From positions 2,056,660 through 2,120,659 of the forward strand of contig NZ_CP018624.1 of the NCBI RefSeq assembly GCF_002327185.1: DNA of 64,000 nt. Direction: 5' to 3'. Position 1 is the first letter of the stretch. Each line of letters opens with the position of its first letter. The stretch comes from Clostridium chauvoei. GTDB taxonomy: Bacteria > Bacillota > Clostridia > Clostridiales > Clostridiaceae. The notes under the pieces were generated by a model. That model was not told where the DNA came from. It ran no database searches and saw nothing but the letters and a program-made list of their open reading frames with translations. The position numbers and the translations under genes were made by a program. Positions 26,998 to 35,703 of this stretch are shown piece by piece.

Positions 26998-27879
26998 ATG
27001 GGTAGACGACTTTTAAATCCTAAAGTAGATTTTATATTTAAGAAAATATTTGGGTCTGAGAAGCATCCAAACATATTAATTTCCTTCTTAAATGCTGTAA
27101 TGAAACCAGCTGACAAAATAGTTTCTGTAGTCATTAATAATACAGAAATAACAAAGGACTTTTTAGAAGATAAGTTTAGTAGATTAGATGTTAAAGCAAC
27201 TACAAATAAAGGTGAAGTTATAAATATAGAAATACAAATTAAAAATGAATATAACATGATAAAACGTAGCTTGTACTATTGGAGCAAATTATATGAAGAA
27301 CAACTTAGTGAAGGTGATAAATATGATAAGCTTTCAAGGACTGTTTGCATTAATATTCTAGATTTTAAATACTTAGATAACGACAGATTCCACAATGGAT
27401 ATAGACTAAAAGAAATTGAAACAAATGAAGAACTTACAGACATTGAAGAAATTCATTTTATAGAAATTCCTAAATTAAAAGACCTTGATGATGATGCAAA
27501 TATTGATACAATAGATATGCTTACAGCTTGGATTGAGTTTTTAAAAGATCCTGAAAGCAATGTAGTTAGAAAACTTGAATTTAGTAAAGAAGAAATAAAA
27601 GAAGCTAAAGACGAGCTATATAGACTAAGTAGAGACAAAAAAGAACTTGAACTTTACAACTTAAGAGAAAAATCATTCTTTGATAAAATTTCTGCCTTAT
27701 CTAACGCTGAAGAAAAAGGTAGAGAGCAAGGTTTGGAGGAAGGTAGAGAGCAAGGTCTTGAAGAAGGTAAATTATTAGAAAGAATTAATATAGCTAAAAA
27801 TCTTTTAGATGTATTAGATAATGAAACTATCTCTTTAAAGACTGGATTAAGTGTAGATGAAATAGAAAAATTAAGATAA
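26998..27879 (+). CDS. Rpn-family nuclease, array copy 6, mosaic
   Basis: 293 residues. The 5' half matches copy 4 (Thr52, TTAGATG, GAAATTCCT), while from about 27480 on it matches copy 2 (GACCTT, GATCCTGAAAGC, GAAATAAAAG, two GREQGLEEG blocks, AACTATCTC). The switch lies within about 15 nt, a clear gene-conversion or crossover point. Catalytic residues are intact. It ends the array and is followed by a large hairpin. Confidence 0.88.
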   Translation: MGRRLLNPKVDFIFKKIFGSEKHPNILISFLNAVMKPADKIVSVVINNTEITKDFLEDKFSRLDVKATTNKGEVINIEIQIKNEYNMIKRSLYYWSKLYEEQLSEGDKYDKLSRTVCINILDFKYLDNDRFHNGYRLKEIETNEELTDIEEIHFIEIPKLKDLDDDANIDTIDMLTAWIEFLKDPESNVVRKLEFSKEEIKEAKDELYRLSRDKKELELYNLREKSFFDKISALSNAEEKGREQGLEEGREQGLEEGKLLERINIAKNLLDVLDNETISLKTGLSVDEIEKLR

Positions 27880-27900
27880 AATTTAACATTAATAAATTTA

Positions 27901-27966
27901 AAAGGATGTCCACATCAACTACTTCCTGTTTACTTCACAGGGGATAGCTCAAAGTGGACACCCTTT
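27901..27966 (+). terminator. Large hairpin ending the Rpn array
   Basis: AAAGGATGTCCAC (27901-27913) pairs with GTGGACACCCTTT (27954-27966) with one mismatch, and a nested CCTGT / ACAGG stem sits in the loop. A T-rich run follows on the plus strand. It would end the array transcript. Its size and nested form are unusual for a simple terminator and could also be the relic of an inverted-repeat element. Confidence 0.65.
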
Positions 27967-28007
27967 ATTTTTATAAAAATTACTCACATTAATTTCATAT
28001 ACTTAAA

Positions 28008-28700
28008 CTACTTATTATTTACTATCTTTAATAACTTATCTATATATTTTTTATCCATTTTTACATAGTTTGAACCTTTTTCACTTGAATCTTTTTTAGC
28101 TCCACTATGCATAATATATTGGTCTATATCAACATATTCTTGCCATGAATCACCCTTATATTCCTTTGAAGATTGAGAACTAGATGGATAAGCTAATTTT
28201 AACTTCTTACCATTTTTCAATGTAATATTATAGAAAAATTCCCCCTTACTTTTTCCACTATCACCAAAGCCAGTATGGATATACTCTACATCACTAAAGT
28301 TATACTTATTTCCTTTTAAATTAAAAAAGCTATAATCATAAACCCCCTCTTTCGTAACTACCACTACACTAGTTACTATCATATATATAAATATAATTAT
28401 TGCTAATATCAATAACTTATCACACTTTAACCATAACGATGAACCTTTGTCCTTAGAAAGCAATTTTTTCTTGTCTACAAATAGTATTTCTATTCTTCCA
28501 ATTGCTATTATCAATATTAGAAATAATAAATATGAATATGGACTTTTTATAAGGTAAATTATATATTCTCCTTTAACAAATAGTTTTGCTTGTATAAAGT
28601 TAATTCCTATATAAAGTCCCATAAAAGCTATCAAACTTACTACTACTAATAAAATATAGAATATACCTGTTCCTATAAAACTTAGTTTTTTATCTTGCAT
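28008..28700 (-). CDS. Hypothetical membrane protein
   Basis: 230 residues with three to four helices in the first 125 residues (about 10-32, 45-62, 90-112) and a polar C-terminal domain of about 105 residues that starts VTKEGVYDYSFFNLKGNKY. The C-terminal part looks like a beta-rich PH-like sensor domain (GVYDYSF and NITLKNGKKLKLAYP), but this is not certain. It converges with the Rpn array and is separated from it by the large hairpin. No function assigned. Confidence 0.6.
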   Translation of the reverse strand: MQDKKLSFIGTGIFYILLVVVSLIAFMGLYIGINFIQAKLFVKGEYIIYLIKSPYSYLLFLILIIAIGRIEILFVDKKKLLSKDKGSSLWLKCDKLLILAIIIFIYMIVTSVVVVTKEGVYDYSFFNLKGNKYNFSDVEYIHTGFGDSGKSKGEFFYNITLKNGKKLKLAYPSSSQSSKEYKGDSWQEYVDIDQYIMHSGAKKDSSEKGSNYVKMDKKYIDKLLKIVNNK

Positions 28701-28863
28701 TTATGCTCCCCCTAAGATGTTATATTTTATCTCTTTACCTATTTATTTCATATAATTAGTTTTTACTCCATTATATTACAAGATTTAGATAAGTACAATT
28801 AATCATAGAAACTTGCTTTTCTTCTATAACTCACATCAAAATGAGTATCTTTTTATAAAAAAC

Positions 28864-28908
28864 AAGATAATTCTAGTTAAATTATTTATTTTTAACTAAA
28901 ATTATCTT
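28864..28908 (-). terminator. Terminator of the Fic gene
   Basis: Stem AAGATAATTCTAGTTAA / TTAACTAAAATTATCTT with an 11-nt AT loop, then GTTTTTTATAAAAAG on the minus strand. It lies about 55 nt past the Fic stop. Confidence 0.75.
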
Positions 28909-28962
28909 CTTCAAAGCTCTAAATATATTTTTATTTAATTCATACCAACGTAAAGGTAAATA

Positions 28963-29568
28963 TTATAAATCTTCTGTCTTGTAAACAGTGTATCCTTCAT
29001 AATAGTAGCTTGTATCAATACCCTTCATATAAATTTCTCTATCATTAATTTTATCAATTAATGCTTGTTTTAAAATATGCTTAATCTCTATATCTTTTAT
29101 AGGGCTACGTTCCATTGCAAGCAAATAATCATTCTTATCAACTTCACTCCAGTTAACTACTTTTCCCAACTCTTTTTTTAATATTAAATCAAGCCAAATT
29201 CGTGAACTTCTTCCATTTCCTTCTCTAAAAGGATGAGCAATATTCATTTCAACATATTTTTCAATTATTTCATCAAAACTTGATTGTGACATTGATTCAA
29301 TATGTTCTAATGATGCTTTCAGATACATAATAGGAGCAAACCTGAAATTCCCCTTTGCAATATTCACATCACGTACTACTCCTGCAAATTCATATATATC
29401 CTCAAATAAATATCTATTAAGTTGAGCTAATGTATTATATTTTCCTGCTTCTAAACTATCTAAATATCCACTTTCGAATAATTCGATAGCTTTTTTCTTG
29501 CTTATTTTTTCTTCTACCCTAGCAAGCTCAACTGAATCTGTAATTTGCAATTTATTATTAAGTGCCAT
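28963..29568 (-). CDS. Fic family protein (AMP transferase)
   Basis: 201 residues with the Fic active loop [12 protein letters not shown], which carries the catalytic His and the metal and nucleotide-binding residues. The preceding [19 protein letters not shown] beta-flap is also standard. Near the C-terminus SYYYEG fits the inhibitory consensus S/T-x3-E-G/N, as in class III (single-domain, self-inhibited) Fic proteins. It would AMPylate a target protein when relieved. The gene has GGAGG just upstream and its own terminator. It is a possible toxin, but no separate antitoxin is next to it. Confidence 0.85.
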   Translation of the reverse strand: MALNNKLQITDSVELARVEEKISKKKAIELFESGYLDSLEAGKYNTLAQLNRYLFEDIYEFAGVVRDVNIAKGNFRFAPIMYLKASLEHIESMSQSSFDEIIEKYVEMNIAHPFREGNGRSSRIWLDLILKKELGKVVNWSEVDKNDYLLAMERSPIKDIEIKHILKQALIDKINDREIYMKGIDTSYYYEGYTVYKTEDL

Positions 29569-29697
29569 AATACCTCCTATATAATAGATGTTTATTTTTC
29601 TCTTATATATTAATTACTTTTTTATTCTCTATTTTAATTATAACATTGATTAAAAGCTTATTTAATTGAAAAATTCATTAATAAGAACTATCTCCAT

Positions 29698-29892
29698 TTA
29701 CTCTCTAGGAATTCTAAAACTTTGTTCTATCCCCATTTCTCTAATACTATCTAACCATCTATAAATATCAGCCTGATTATATTTGTAACTTCCATTATCA
29801 TTCTTAGCTTTTTCTAATGCTATTCCCATTAAAGCATATTCATTTTCTAATAAAGTATCAAAAACTTCTACTGAATAAATTATAAAACAATG
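29698..29892 (-). pseudogene. Short open fragment of unknown gene
   Basis: A stop-to-stop frame of 64 codons with protein-like composition (SYKYNQADIYRWLDSIREMG). No credible start or ribosome site is seen; the first in-frame Met is well inside. It may be the C-terminal end of a lost gene of the defence zone. I do not recognise it. The rest of 29569-29919 holds only promoter-like AT sequence. Confidence 0.3.
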
Positions 29893-29919
29893 TTATCAAG
29901 TTCGTACACTACTTATAAT

Positions 29920-31947
29920 TTAACTATTAATATATCTCTCATACATATTTAACACCTTAACACTTTTGTTATATTGTCTATATTTATATTCCAATAAATC
30001 TGATTTATCCGATTCATGAGTAGACATTATTACTTGAGAATCAGTAAATGAATCTACCAGTACATCTGCAAAAGAGAAAGCACTTATATCATCAATTGAT
30101 TGAAGAGGATCATCTATTAATATTAAATCTAAACCATCATTAAAATCAATAGTACTCCTTATTGATAACATAATTGATAATGCTACTCCATTTAATTGAC
30201 CCATACTTAAATAGTTAAATATGTCATCCTCTTTGTTATCAGTTTGGAAAATAACTTGCTTATCCTTTATATCTACATTTATTCCTAATCCCATAGGATA
30301 ATTCTGAATTATTTTACCTGAAGTTATGTATAATGGTATTTTTATATTCTCCACTAAATTCGTTTGGTACGCCTTAAATGCAGCATCATATTTCTTTCTA
30401 TATTCCTTAACTGTATCTTCTGCTAACTTATTTTGATTTTTTACTTTTTCATATTCTATATTCCTATCCTGAAGCTTCTTTTTTTCTATTGAGATTTGTT
30501 TGGAATATCCTGTTGAATATTTATCAGCAATAAACGCTATTTTATTATTTATATCAACTTCCTTATGATTAATTCCATTTTTATAGTACTTATCAATTAA
30601 ATTCTCATAATCCTTAACTTCTTTTTCAGATAGTCTTTCCCCTAATCTATTAATTTCTTTTTCAATATTTAATTTAAATAAACTGTATTCATTATCAAAA
30701 TTTTCACTTGCAAAGTCCTTTTCATTATTAAATTTTAACTCCGTCATTACCTCTTTTTCTTCTGTAAGATTAGAAATATTAATATTAATTAGCTTTTCTA
30801 ACTCTAAATACAATTTATATTCTGTATTATTTAAAAACTTAGCCTTTTCATTTATACATTCAGCCTCATCAAAATACTTCTCTATTTTATCTTTAATCAA
30901 ATCTACGTCTTTTTCTAACAATGTATTATTTTCTTTTAATACTCTTTCTGTCATATTAAAAAGTCTTTCCAATTCCATAGATGTATTTCCACACAAAGGA
31001 CACACATTCTTATCAAAATTATTATTTTTAATATTTTTATTGAAAAACCCTATTAAATTTTTTCTATTAGTAATAAAGGTAGCCCTATATCTCTCATTGC
31101 TCTTTAAATCTGTTAATAATTTATTGTATCTTCTTAAAGATATTTCTATTTCTGTTATACTTTCAATTGAAATGCCCACTAGCTTTCCTACGGCTATTGC
31201 ATCGCTATATTTTCTTTCTTTTAACATGTTATCTACATTCTTTATATTATTTAAAATATCTACTTTAGGCTTAATTTTTTCAATTTCATCAGCATAGTAT
31301 ATCGCTCTCAAATTATTCTCTATTGAACTTTTAACCTTTTTTTCAAAATCCTTTAGAAACTCACTTTTTTCTTGAATATTACTACTATCTAATATTCCTA
31401 AAATTAAACTCTTTCTATCACCATACTTCTTCTCAAGAAACTCTAAAGACTCCTTTTGTGAAATATACATACCAATATCAAAAATGCTTTTATTAAACTT
31501 TAATAGTTGCCATAAATATTCTTCAGTACACTCTTCTTCATTAACCTTTTTAGTAGATGTACATCCATATTTACAATCAATACATCTTTCAATAGTTATA
31601 ATATTACCTTTTTCATTAACTAATTTGGCAGTAATTTTAATATCCTTTGAGGGATTATTAGCTAAAATTGATTTAGAAATATTTCCTCTATTTAAGAGAG
31701 TTGAGTTAAAGCTCTTAATATCTCCCGTCAATAGTAATTCTACAGCTTCAAAAGTAGTTGTCTTTCCATATCCATTCGGACCATTTAGAAGTACTAAATT
31801 AGCCTCCTTAAAGTTAATCTCTACTCCTAATTCATTTTCACTATACTCTACAAACTTAAAATTATTAATCCATATGCTTTCAATCCTAATTAGTTCATTA
31901 AAGCTATACTTTTTATTCTTTTTAGCCCAAGCTTCAAATATATTCAC
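29920..31947 (-). CDS. SMC/Rad50-like AAA ATPase, probably missing its true N-terminus
   Basis: 675 residues from the first start-type codon (GTG). Walker A LNGPNGYGKTT near residue 54, a zinc-hook-like CPLCG near residue 310 flanked by coiled coil, then signature-like SMGQLNGVALS and Walker B LILIDDPLQS. This is the Rad50/SbcC/RloC-like design used in DNA repair and in several defence ATPases. The same frame stays open 78 more codons upstream (31948-32181, for example QLYKKIIEIEENEYFCKKYV) with no start codon, then meets TAG just after the helicase gene. So the gene probably lost its 5' end or has a frameshift there. It follows the Gabija-like genes in the same direction. Confidence 0.7.
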   Translation of the reverse strand: MNIFEAWAKKNKKYSFNELIRIESIWINNFKFVEYSENELGVEINFKEANLVLLNGPNGYGKTTTFEAVELLLTGDIKSFNSTLLNRGNISKSILANNPSKDIKITAKLVNEKGNIITIERCIDCKYGCTSTKKVNEEECTEEYLWQLLKFNKSIFDIGMYISQKESLEFLEKKYGDRKSLILGILDSSNIQEKSEFLKDFEKKVKSSIENNLRAIYYADEIEKIKPKVDILNNIKNVDNMLKERKYSDAIAVGKLVGISIESITEIEISLRRYNKLLTDLKSNERYRATFITNRKNLIGFFNKNIKNNNFDKNVCPLCGNTSMELERLFNMTERVLKENNTLLEKDVDLIKDKIEKYFDEAECINEKAKFLNNTEYKLYLELEKLININISNLTEEKEVMTELKFNNEKDFASENFDNEYSLFKLNIEKEINRLGERLSEKEVKDYENLIDKYYKNGINHKEVDINNKIAFIADKYSTGYSKQISIEKKKLQDRNIEYEKVKNQNKLAEDTVKEYRKKYDAAFKAYQTNLVENIKIPLYITSGKIIQNYPMGLGINVDIKDKQVIFQTDNKEDDIFNYLSMGQLNGVALSIMLSIRSTIDFNDGLDLILIDDPLQSIDDISAFSFADVLVDSFTDSQVIMSTHESDKSDLLEYKYRQYNKSVKVLNMYERYINS

Positions 31948-32181
31948 TTCATCATCGTTATAATAAAAAACATATTTTTTACAGAAATACTCATTCTCTT
32001 CTATTTCAATTATCTTCTTATATAATTGTTCTCCTATAGAAGTTGTCTTTAAAATAACTATTGAATAAATAAATTGTGGTTTAATATTCCTTAATATTTC
32101 ATTTTTATTACAACAACTTTCTATATATGCCGCAATTTCTGAGAGAATAGATAATTCTATGTAATTATCTACTGTATCTTG
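31948..32181 (-). other. Open upstream extension of the SMC-like ATPase without a start codon
   Basis: 78 sense codons in frame with the ATPase; no ATG, GTG or TTG. The coded sequence (for example IELSILSEIAAYIESCC) looks like protein rather than chance. It is bounded by TAG at 32182-32184, about 40 nt after the helicase gene's end. It marks where a longer ancestral protein was cut. Confidence 0.55.
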
Positions 32182-32224
32182 CTAAAATGCAAAGATCCTT
32201 TATTACTTTAAATTATTATTTATA

Positions 32225-34066
32225 TTAACAACACAAGAATCTTTTAAAAATTTTATAAAATCCCTTAATATTATGTAAAGATTGTTTTGGATATTTAGTT
32301 GAACTCCTACTCGATGAAAAGGTAAAATCAACCCTTTTTTTAGCTCTAGATAAAGCTACAAAAAATGCACAAAAATCTTCATTCTTTTGATTGTTAAAAT
32401 TCCAAAAAGCACCATCCTCTAGTCCTATAAAAAATACCACCTCATATTCCAAGCCTTTACTTTTATGTATTATCATAATAGGAATAGAATTTTCCCCTTT
32501 AAAGTTATTTAATGCTATATTCCAATTTTCACTCATTTCATACTCGTTCCATAATAATTCACAATACTTATCAATATAATATTTGAATGTATTATCATTT
32601 TTATATTGATTATATTTTCCTTTATACTTATCTATATCTATAAACTCTAATAACTTATATATAAAATTGTTAAATGATTGTTTATCTAATACCCCTAATA
32701 ATACTTCTTTTAACTCAATAATTTTACATTTAATTTCGTGTTCAAATTTGTTAATATCATATAAGTCTTTTAGTTTATCTTCATTCAATTCAAACATTAA
32801 TTCCAATAAGTCTGCCCATTCATTTGGTGATTTCTCATTTATTAATATTTTAATAAATTTATTTAACATAAATACTAACTCTTCTTTTAATATATCCTGA
32901 TATATTACTTCATTTCTAGCTAATATTTCATACTCTTTCAAAAAATCAATAATCTTTTTACAATATACATCAGGAGTTTGCTTTACTAAAATACATATAT
33001 CTCTATGTGCATATCCTTTTTGTATAAGATTATATATTTCTAGTGCAATAATCTTTGCTTCTTCTTCATCATTATTAAATAAATGTAAATAGGATTCTCC
33101 ATCATATTCATTCCATTTTGGATTATTTTCTATATCAAATGTAACCTCACTATCCTTATAAAAGAATTCGCTATATATAGTTTTTTGTATTTTCAACAAT
33201 CTTGGAGCACTTCTATGATTCATAATTAACATTGCATCATTTGCGTTAAAATCTCTTATAAATTTTTCAAATGCATCTCTTAGTGCACCTGCCCATACCA
33301 TTATTCTTTGTTTATCATCTCCAACAGCAGTTATTAGTATAGCTTCATCATAAAAACAGCTCTGTAGTAAATCATACTGTAAAGAAGTAGTATCTTGATA
33401 CTCATCTAAAAATATATGAGAATATGTCATATTTAAGATTTTTTTGATCATTGGATTACTACTTATTAAATATTCTGCTAACCTATTAATCATCCTAAAT
33501 GTTAAATAACATTTCTGCTCACCATCCTCGTTAGCTATATATTTCCATAATGTTTTGATATTATTCCCTTCACAGAATGGTAATTTTTCGCTCGTTAACT
33601 TATCAATTTCTTTTATATATTGATTCTTATATTGATAATTAAATATTTCATTTTCTCTCAAGAGTTCTATTAAATCTTTATCTTCTATTATTTCATAATT
33701 TCTTAATGGTCTATATTCTATTGGAATAGCATTCAAAAATTGATCCACTAAAGATTTAGCAAATGCATCAAATGTCATAGAATCAAATCTTGAAGCTAAT
33801 TCCCTACCACAACGTTTTACTACCCTCTCCTTAATATTAACAGCTGCATCCTTCTTAAAACTAACAGCCAATATTCGTCGTGGTTCTTTACACTCATCAG
33901 TTTGTAACAAATAACATGCTCGTTGTGCTAACAGCTCACTCTTCCCAGCACCAGGGCCTGCAATTACAAGCATATTATTGTTACTTTTTACTACTTCTAA
34001 AGCATTTTCTTCTAGAATCATACCATCTACAGGAATCCACTTTTCTTTATCAATTAAAATCCCCAC
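32225..34066 (-). CDS. UvrD/Rep-like helicase of Gabija type (GajB-like)
   Basis: 613 residues of superfamily 1 helicase. Walker A AGPGAGKSE at residue 37, motif II DEYQDT, motif III GDDKQRI, motif IV NHRSAPRLL, and motif VI VALSRAKKR near the end, so all ATPase motifs look intact. UvrD-like helicases placed directly after an OLD-family nuclease define class 2 OLD pairs, of which Gabija (GajA/GajB) is the known antiphage system. Here the partner OLD gene, 26 nt upstream, is badly damaged, so the helicase may be an orphan. It has weak spacing of a GGTGGGG site before the ATG. Confidence 0.8.
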   Translation of the reverse strand: MGILIDKEKWIPVDGMILEENALEVVKSNNNMLVIAGPGAGKSELLAQRACYLLQTDECKEPRRILAVSFKKDAAVNIKERVVKRCGRELASRFDSMTFDAFAKSLVDQFLNAIPIEYRPLRNYEIIEDKDLIELLRENEIFNYQYKNQYIKEIDKLTSEKLPFCEGNNIKTLWKYIANEDGEQKCYLTFRMINRLAEYLISSNPMIKKILNMTYSHIFLDEYQDTTSLQYDLLQSCFYDEAILITAVGDDKQRIMVWAGALRDAFEKFIRDFNANDAMLIMNHRSAPRLLKIQKTIYSEFFYKDSEVTFDIENNPKWNEYDGESYLHLFNNDEEEAKIIALEIYNLIQKGYAHRDICILVKQTPDVYCKKIIDFLKEYEILARNEVIYQDILKEELVFMLNKFIKILINEKSPNEWADLLELMFELNEDKLKDLYDINKFEHEIKCKIIELKEVLLGVLDKQSFNNFIYKLLEFIDIDKYKGKYNQYKNDNTFKYYIDKYCELLWNEYEMSENWNIALNNFKGENSIPIMIIHKSKGLEYEVVFFIGLEDGAFWNFNNQKNEDFCAFFVALSRAKKRVDFTFSSSRSSTKYPKQSLHNIKGFYKIFKRFLCC

Positions 34067-34092
34067 CTATCTCATCCCCCCAAAGACTCTAT

Positions 34093-35323
34093 CTAGCATA
34101 ATTTGCTCTCTATATTTCTCCTTATTTTCATAAAAATATCTGGCATATTTTCAATTAACATCTCATCTTCAATATTTAATAATGCAACTCTATGTGTTGT
34201 TGGTTTACCACGTGTTAAGAAAAAGTATTTATACCAAATCATTAATTCCATTTCTTCTTTTGTGAATGTACTTCCTGAAGTACATTTATCTTTTAATGTA
34301 TCTTTAACATCTTGTGATAATCTTTTGTCATATTTGCTTTTTAAACGCTTTTTATTTTTCTTATCTTTTTCTGTCTCAATATCTTTTATCTTTCCATACC
34401 CAATAATTTGCGGACCTTCATTTTCATTTAATATCTGAAGATACTCACTTTTAAATTTTTTTATCATTAAAAAATCAATATCTAATGGTGCTGAAAAATA
34501 AATATCATACGCCTCTAAAAACCCTATCCATTTATTCATCTCATCAATGTTCTCTACATTCCAAATATGCATATCATCAAAATTTCCAATCATAGTAATT
34601 TCACTTGACTTCTCAAGCTGATCTATAGTTATTTTATTTAATTTTATTAATTCTTCACATACATATTTGATTCTTCCCCATCCTCCAAGATATCTTTCTC
34701 TATCTAAGTCTAATAGTGTGATATATGGAATATTTAATTGATTTAATAATCTCCAAAAATGATTTACATGCCTACCGCCTAAAGGAACTACTGAAATTGA
34801 CTTTGTATCAATCTTATTACCTAAAACTTCTATCATTTTAGGTAATAGAATTTCCTCACTATCGCCTTCTCCTAGTATAACTAAATTTGCAAAGTATAAC
34901 TCTGGATATGCTATAACTCCATTTTTTATATATTTATACTCTTCTTCTGAATATCCATCTTTAGAAGGTAAATCTAGGCTTTCAGATTGTTTTATATAAC
35001 ATAGCCTTGTATCTATGCTGCCTTCTACTGTTGATCCTCTACTCCATGTTGCCTCTAATCTAATCCTCAAATACTGCCTCTATATATAAATTTTTCTCTT
35101 GAATATCTTCAGGATTCTCATCTTTATTTAAATGAAAGTCTGATCTAACCAATGCTCTTTCTCCAGCTGTTGCACCAAATAATTTTTGTAATGCACTTAA
35201 TGCTGTTGTTTTTCCACTGCTATTATTTCCAATAAATGTTGTTAATTCATTAAATTCAATTATTTTTGCTTCACAAAAAGATCTATAATTATAAATCTTT
35301 ATTTTTTTCAATCTCATAACCAT
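34093..35323 (-). pseudogene. OLD-family nuclease (GajA-like), decayed by frameshift and deletions
   Basis: The N-terminus is an OLD ATPase: MRLKKIKIYNYRSF and Walker A IGNNSSGKTT. The frame stops at EAVFED, while the overlapping next frame resumes RIRLEATW, a known OLD segment that normally lies further on. After LCYIKQ the sequence jumps to YPELYFANLVILGEGDSEE, the start of the TOPRIM nuclease domain. So the ATPase signature, Walker B and about 150 residues are deleted. The TOPRIM part (GEGDSEE, LLDLDRER) looks whole. ATG chosen after GAAGGG. Such a gene cannot make an intact GajA protein. It is 26 nt from the helicase gene. Confidence 0.75.
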
Positions 35324-35548
35324 AATTTTCCCTTCAGCTTGTATTTGTGTACTTATGTAAACAACTTCATAGTATAATATTACTATTTTTCTCCTTAAAT
35401 AACAATAAGATACTGTTGTTGTATCATACTTAAGCATAATTTTTATAATTTTCTTGCTTATAATTTGAAATTATAAACTTATTATATATAATAAAAACAA
35501 CTGAAATAAATTCAGCTGCTCTTTTAAAACTGTATATCATCCTCTTAT

Positions 35549-35675
35549 ATTTTTTCTAATAATTTTGGTTCTCCACAGGTATGGTTCACCGTACCGTAAG
35601 TATAAAAATTTAGATTTCCCCATATACAATATAATTAATATAATTTTAAATTCAAGTTTCAACTATATTTTTTAT
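35549..35675. repeat. Direct repeat downstream of the Rpn gene (copy 1)
   Basis: Begins with the 30-nt stretch ATTTTTTCTAATAATTTTGG TTCTCCACAG, which is identical in copy 2, then 95 nt that are partly conserved (ACAATATAATTAAT, AAATTCAAG). It lies just after the terminator side of the Rpn gene. With copy 2 it brackets that gene, offset 1251 nt. Confidence 0.65.
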
Positions 35676-35680
35676 AAAAA

Positions 35681-35703
35681 TAGGATAGGTTTCACCTATC
35701 CTA
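35681..35703 (-). terminator. Terminator overlapping the Rpn gene stop
   Basis: Perfect stem TAGGATAGG / CCTATCCTA with a 5-nt loop, followed on the minus strand by TATTTTTATAAAAAA. The stop codon TAG is part of the stem. Confidence 0.85.

Larger units (their letters stand above)
21870..27879 (+). repeat. Head-to-tail array of eight Rpn-type units
   Basis: Six full-length units (281-297 codons) and two mini units (88 and 96 codons) follow one another in the same direction. Every stop-to-start gap is exactly 29 nt and nearly identical (ATTTTAAAATTATAAAAGGA and on). Units differ mostly in the number of Gly-Arg-Glu-Gln / Gly-Leu-Glu-Glu codon blocks. Copies three and five, and four and six, are 2118 bp apart, so a 2.1-kb block was duplicated. 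The array evolves by unequal crossing over. Confidence 0.95.

Noticed and set aside
21899-27879. Active transposon array
   Set aside because: Although the family is often called transposase, there are no terminal inverted repeats or target duplications; the units are joined by constant spacers as in an operon.
27901-27966. End of an insertion sequence
   Set aside because: The inverted repeat is a single hairpin with no transposase or target duplication that I can see; a terminator is the simpler reading.
31484-31963. 159-codon plus-strand frame opposite the SMC-like ATPase
   Set aside because: It is an antisense shadow without ribosome site; the minus-strand frame has Walker motifs.
29920-35323. 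A complete Gabija system
   Set aside because: The OLD/GajA-like gene lacks about 150 residues of the ATPase and is frameshifted, so the pair is not intact.
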